Source: Chrysomallon squamiferum (lineage: Eukaryota > Mollusca > Gastropoda > Neomphalida > Peltospiridae). From it: a stretch of DNA of 64,000 bases. Below the pieces are notes generated by a model. That model saw only the letters and a list, made by a program, of their open reading frames with translations, did no database searches and had not been told where the DNA came from. The stretch covers positions 34,017,683-34,081,682 of the forward strand of contig CM022671.1 in the NCBI GenBank assembly GCA_012295275.1. The letters run 5' to 3'. A program made the position numbers and the translations under genes. Position 1 is the first letter of the stretch. The number at the start of each line of letters is the position of its first letter. This document shows positions 58,977 to 64,000 of the stretch, piece by piece.

Positions 58977-59092
58977 TTAAGGTGTAATGATAAAGAGAGC
59001 CAGATGTATAGAGAAGATACTACGACAACAACACCATAGCAGTATTAATATTAATAATAATTATAAAAATAATATTATTAACAACAACAACA

Positions 59093-59141
<49 letters not shown>
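58534..59141 (+). repeat. Microsatellite cluster upstream of SAMTOR
   Basis: Four arrays lie within 600 bases: AAT/AAG at 58534-58619, TTTA at 58696-58744, CT at 58908-58973 and AAT at 59092-59141. Confidence 0.95.
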
Positions 59142-59143
<2 letters not shown>

Positions 59144-60154
59144 GAATCATCGATAATAACAGTGCTAAAAATAGCACAAAGCGTTTTGTAACTGGGAAGT
59201 TGTTTGGTTTACTGAAATTTACGCGACTACGGAAAACTTTGTATTAAAGGGTCCTTTTATGAAAAGTTTGATTGAAGTTAATTTAATTTATTGATGTTGA
59301 TAAATTATCACAAATATTACGTTCAAAGTAAAATTACCAAATAAAACACAGAATAAGGCATAAAAACTAAATTTCGAAAAACCGTATGGACAATTTAACT
59401 ACAAAGACCAAGTCCAGGAACCTGTTGTAGGCAAAACGATTTAGTTGCTGAAAAAATGGATTGATTCATTAAATGAATGAATGAATGAATGAATGATTTG
59501 ATTAATTAATTAATTAATTCTCGCTGGGTGTTAACTATATGTTGTCGCAGTTTTTGTTTGGCACGTTTTTCTTTACATAAACCGATACGAGAGAAAAAAA
59601 AGAAAAGAAAAGAAAAGAAACAACAATAAACACCTTTTGTTTTTCCATGAAGAAATTAATCATGTACATTGTTGAATTCTCTGTAACAACGAAGACAACA
59701 ACAACAACAAAAAAAAACATTAAACAAAAGAACTACAAAAAACAGTCAATAATTTAGAAAATGAATATTAAAAATACAATATTTGTGTGTGTGTGAGTGT
59801 GTGTGTGTATGTGTGTGTGTGTGTGTAACACAATATAAAGACAACAATGACGATGATAGCATTATTAATTACGAAAAAATAATGACGATGATGTTGCCGA
59901 CGATGGTGATTATTATGAAGATAATTCGTTGATAAATATATTCGTATATTCAATACAATTTTATTCCTTGTTAGTAAATATTTATAAAAAAAAAAAAAAA
60001 AAAAAAAAAGTTTATTACTAAATTTACACCTGGCGCGGCAGATCAGATGTTACTTTGAAAGAGAAGACATTTATGAATACAGAATACAGAATTATGAATG
60101 ATAAGCTAACACACACGGCGCACACACACAGATGTGTGTGTTTGTGTGTGTGTG

Positions 60155-60239
<85 letters not shown>

Positions 60240-60427
60240 AGAAATGTAACAAGGATGTACAAAACTGACAGTAGTAATATGATTGATCAAACGACCATCT
60301 GTGTATTATACCTATAGTTTAGATATGCCGTGTCACACTCCGTACGTTCATGCGCACTTAGGCACATACATGCACGTAAGCACATAGCGAAACAGATAGA
60401 TAGCCACTGATTTAAACACACACACAC

Positions 60428-60468
<41 letters not shown>

Positions 60469-60990
60469 TATAACTCTTCTTTTATTTCTAAGCCCATTGA
60501 CCTCTCCTCCAAAGCAGCAGCTCCTGATTGTAAACATAATAAGTTAAAAAAAAAAAAAATGAATGAATGACTAAATAAATAGAGTAATATAACTGTGGTG
60601 TGTTGTGTATTCTATCACGACTAAACTTCTATTTTATGTTTTAGGGCGGGGGGGCGGGAGGGCGTGTAGATGTGGGGGCGTGCCGGTGGGTATGGAGGTG
60701 TTGGAGGATGGAGTATGCATGTCGCTTTCAGATGCGAAGTTTGGTTAAATTTTATTATTAATATTTATTTTACAAATAGTTTATTAATTTATTTATTTAT
60801 TTATTTTTATTATTATTATTTTTGTTTAGTTTTTTTTTTTTTTTTTGTGGTCGATTGTTAAATTAAATATTTGTCAAAAAGCAAACCAAAGAAAAATTAC
60901 TTCTACAACAGCAGCAACAACATCTGCTACTGCAGCAACTACTACCGCTGATACTACTACTATGATATGAAGTTAGATGATAAAGGCTCA

Positions 60991-61040
<50 letters not shown>

Positions 61041-61891
61041 ACGCATTAATTAAACAACATAACCGTTTGCTCTTTCGTAGACTTTGTATATATACATGTT
61101 GGTATCTATAATTATTTATGTATAAAACTGATTATAGCAAACTGAACAATTTCATTTATTTCTTGGCCCCTTTTCCCTACATCGGCTCCTAGATACAAAC
61201 AACAGCAACAACAACAACAATAATAAAAACAGCAGCAACAGCAACAACAACAAAAATGGAGTATCACAACTAATCTCGTATTTTATATATTTTGAGTGTT
61301 TTTCAAAAAAATACGTGTGTCTGGAATATTTTAACAAAGTGTATATAAATATATAATTATGCACACAAACACACACATACAAATGTAACACACAAAAAAT
61401 AAACACACATACGTACAAACACACACTATTTGCTTTTTGTTTTTTTTTTTGTGTTTTTGTTTTGATTTGCTTTTATTCTGTTTTTTTTTTTTTTTTTTTT
61501 TTTTTTTTGATGTTTTAAATTTTTTTTTAATCTTTGTCTATTATTCCATCATTGTCAATTTGTTGAAAAATAAAAACATAAAAATGAAATATAAATAAAT
61601 TTACAACCAAAAAAAACAACTCTCAGATGTTTATAACTCTTCTTTTTTTTTTTTTTTCGTTCTGTTTTTCAGTCTATTTACTGTATACACATTTACAATT
61701 TACATTTTGAATTCCTGACTCATTGATGTTATTATTTTTTTTTTTTATATTTTTAAAAATAATAATAAACATAATAAAAAGCCATATAATTACTAATTGT
61801 TTCGGATGACAAGTTTATGTAACAATATTTATCTGTGTCTGAAAAAAGAAATTCTTTGTTCTTTTTCTTCTTTTTTTTAACATTTATGTGT

Positions 61892-61923
<32 letters not shown>

Positions 61924-64000
61924 GAAAGAAACCTATTTTGCATTGTTTTATTTGTTTCAGCGTTGATACAAACAATAGACAAAAATAAATTTAATATATA
62001 TTCAAATGATGCTTTTATTTGTTTCTTATTAACCTATGTAGCTGAACCAAAAAAATAAATACATAATAATAATAATAATAAAATAAAATAAAATAAAATA
62101 AAATAAAAAACATAAATAAAATAAAATAAAATGAAAAACACAAATAAAATAAAATAAAATAAAAATAAAATAAAACGAAAAACAAATAAAATAAAATAAA
62201 ATAAAATAAAATAAAATGAAATGAAATAAAATAAAATAAATAACAACCACCTAAAAACGTTTTGTAAATTTTCAAATGATTGTTCTATATATTTGTTTGT
62301 TTGCTGTTTTGGTTGTTTAATTACTATTGTCGTTGTTGTTGTTGTTGTTTTTAATGCTGTTGCTGTTACTGAAGTTGTTATTATTGTTGTCGTTATTGTT
62401 ATTGTTGTTGTTGTTGTTATTTTTGTCGTCGTTGTTATTGTTGTTTTGATTAAGTGTATCTGAGATTTGATCTAGATAAAAGATGCGTATTTCAAAGTAA
62501 TTATTTATTTCTTCTTAACTTGTTCCATTGATAATAAAAATATAGTAAGTAAAATTATTTTATATCTTTTAAAGTTATTGATTATTTCTTTTTTAAATGG
62601 TTTTCGAACAAACCTTCCATGTTATGTGTTTTTGTTTTGTCTTCGTGTTGTTTTTGTTATTGTTGGTGTTGTTGTTGTTGTTGTTGTTTTGTTCTTTATG
62701 TTTGTTTGTTTATTTCTTGTTGGTTTGCTGTTATTCTTTTGTAGTCTAATCTTCATTAATGATTAAGTATAACAACAAAAAAGAAAAAAGTACAATTTAA
62801 AAATATTATCTGGTGGTAGTCATTTTATCCATAGTCGTGCAGATTTGTTTTACGTTTTTCTGACGTCAGAAAGAATATTATAATCAGTCCGCCATGATGA
62901 TGTCATGACCGCAGGTGTGAAGAGATAACATGGCCGTATTCAGATGTTTTGTCGCAGTATTATTTTACTGTCATACTTTGTTTGGTTTTTTAACGACGAT
63001 CAGTCTACCAAACCAGATAAAATAATAACTTGTAAATTTAAATAAATGTTTTAGGACTACAGTTTAATAAACTCACTTCCAGATAATAAATGTATATATT
63101 GTTAAGAAAACTTGTGAACGTACAAACACTGTCAGTCACCTGAATGGAAGCAAAAACACTAATCATTTGGATATATATTAAATATATTTTGGTTATTCGC
63201 TTGTTGGAAACCGATATGCATTTAATATGAACCAAAGACAGTAAATCTTCGATTTAACAAACATTAGTTTCGCGGACTTTGGATGAATTTAGCGGACGCA
63301 ACAAACTCTTGAAATCGCTTGGGATGTAGATTTCCTGTTATGCTCGATAGATCGTTCAAGCGTGGACAATGAGGATTTGGGGGGGGTCACACTCACGGAG
63401 TCCTAATTTCGTTAATACTGACCATCTGATGCAGTTCTTTTGTCTGTGCAGAGATGGTTTACAGACAGTAACTTATTTTTTGTTTGTTTGTTTTTATAAA
63501 ATAAATATTTCATATTAGAGTATTAAAATGATTAAAATTACAGTATGATCATATTAAAATATCGATTTAACGGATGTTTGAAATCAATGAAAATGAGAAC
63601 CTCTGTAAAGGTGTTTGTTTGTGTATATGTGTATAATATATTTATGCTATCGTATTTTGTTTGAATACCGTCACACATACCTTTTAACAAAAAGCAAAAC
63701 AAATAATCATAAAGAGTGTACAAAATGTATTCAGAATTGTTGAATTATTATTATTATTTTTTTTTTTATTATTATTATTATTTTTTTTTTTTTAAAACAC
63801 CAACAGATGATCTTGCCATTTCTGTCATAATAAAACCATCTCTTTTTATTTTCTTTTTTAAACTTCAGTAATAATGATTGTTTGTTCGCCATGACAGATT
63901 ATTACTAACGTCTGCTTCTATGTTTAGGAAAAAATAAAAAAAAAAAAAAAAAAAGATGACATAAATATGCATATGATTATACATTCTCTAAATATGTATA
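59142..64000. other. Terminal intergenic region without a recognisable gene
   Basis: No coding region is supported. Arrays: (TA)n-(GA)n at 60158-60237, CA at 60416-60468 and 60990-61039, AAAAT pentamers at 62066-62241, and GTT triplets at 62328-62450. A less repetitive, CpG-bearing block at 62820-63430 contains the palindrome TTTCTGACGTCAGAAA (62857-62872). It could be a promoter or an old transposon. Confidence 0.55.
62066..62241 (+). repeat. (AAAAT)n pentanucleotide repeat, ~175 bp
   Basis: ATAAA-type units with a few AACAAAT interruptions. All three frames of the reverse strand stay open, so open frames here are artefacts. Confidence 0.95.

Noticed and set aside
62015-62275. Hydrophobic FYFILFYF-type open frames on the minus strand
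   Set aside because: All three frames are open because of the AAAAT pentamer array; this is not coding.

Overview
The window is nuclear DNA from an animal. Genes are split by GT-AG introns, the background is very AT-rich, and there are dozens of long microsatellites. An interspersed repeat near 20.7 kb resembles one I remember from many gastropod and bivalve sequences. Together with a selenoprotein thioredoxin-glutathione reductase, this suggests a mollusc, most likely a gastropod. That is an inference, not a proof. I see no prokaryotic features, tRNA, rRNA or CRISPR array.

Five protein-coding genes can be rebuilt exon by exon, with consistent reading phase at every junction. (1) 1155-9829, + strand: the last seven coding exons of an SLC37-like organophosphate transporter whose 5' half lies outside the window. 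(2) 15701-32073, + strand: a complete 18-coding-exon thioredoxin-glutathione reductase (glutaredoxin fused to thioredoxin reductase) ending Gly-Cys-Sec-Gly, with TGA as Sec and a good SECIS candidate about 700 nt downstream. A CpG-rich block inside the intron after the glutaredoxin exons looks like a second promoter that could give a glutaredoxin-less enzyme. (3) 38587-35547, - strand: a four-exon, 462-residue gene that I do not recognise as a described protein. It has a mitochondrial-type leader, two DHX30-like double-stranded-RNA-binding folds, and a C-terminal RNase H domain of DIRS-retrotransposon type with all four catalytic acidic residues. (4) 40365-43746, + strand: complete TMEM168. 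(5) 58363-53251, - strand: complete SAMTOR/BMT2, the S-adenosylmethionine sensor of the mTORC1 pathway, with a long Ser/Thr-rich insert.

TMEM168 and SAMTOR are convergent here. They are also neighbours on human chromosome 7q31, so this is probably an ancient linkage. The dsRBD-RNase H gene and TMEM168 are divergent, about 1.8 kb apart. The rest of the window (9.8-15.6, 33.3-35.5, 43.7-53.2 and 58.4-64.0 kb, plus introns) is microsatellite-rich sequence. It holds a degenerate hAT-type MITE at 6.25 kb, a two-copy dispersed repeat (43.8 and 55.5 kb), an intronic inverted repeat at 37.0 kb, and several short CpG-bearing blocks that look like promoters.

The most unusual content is gene (3), an apparently domesticated retrotransposon RNase H joined to a dsRNA-binding, probably mitochondrial protein.
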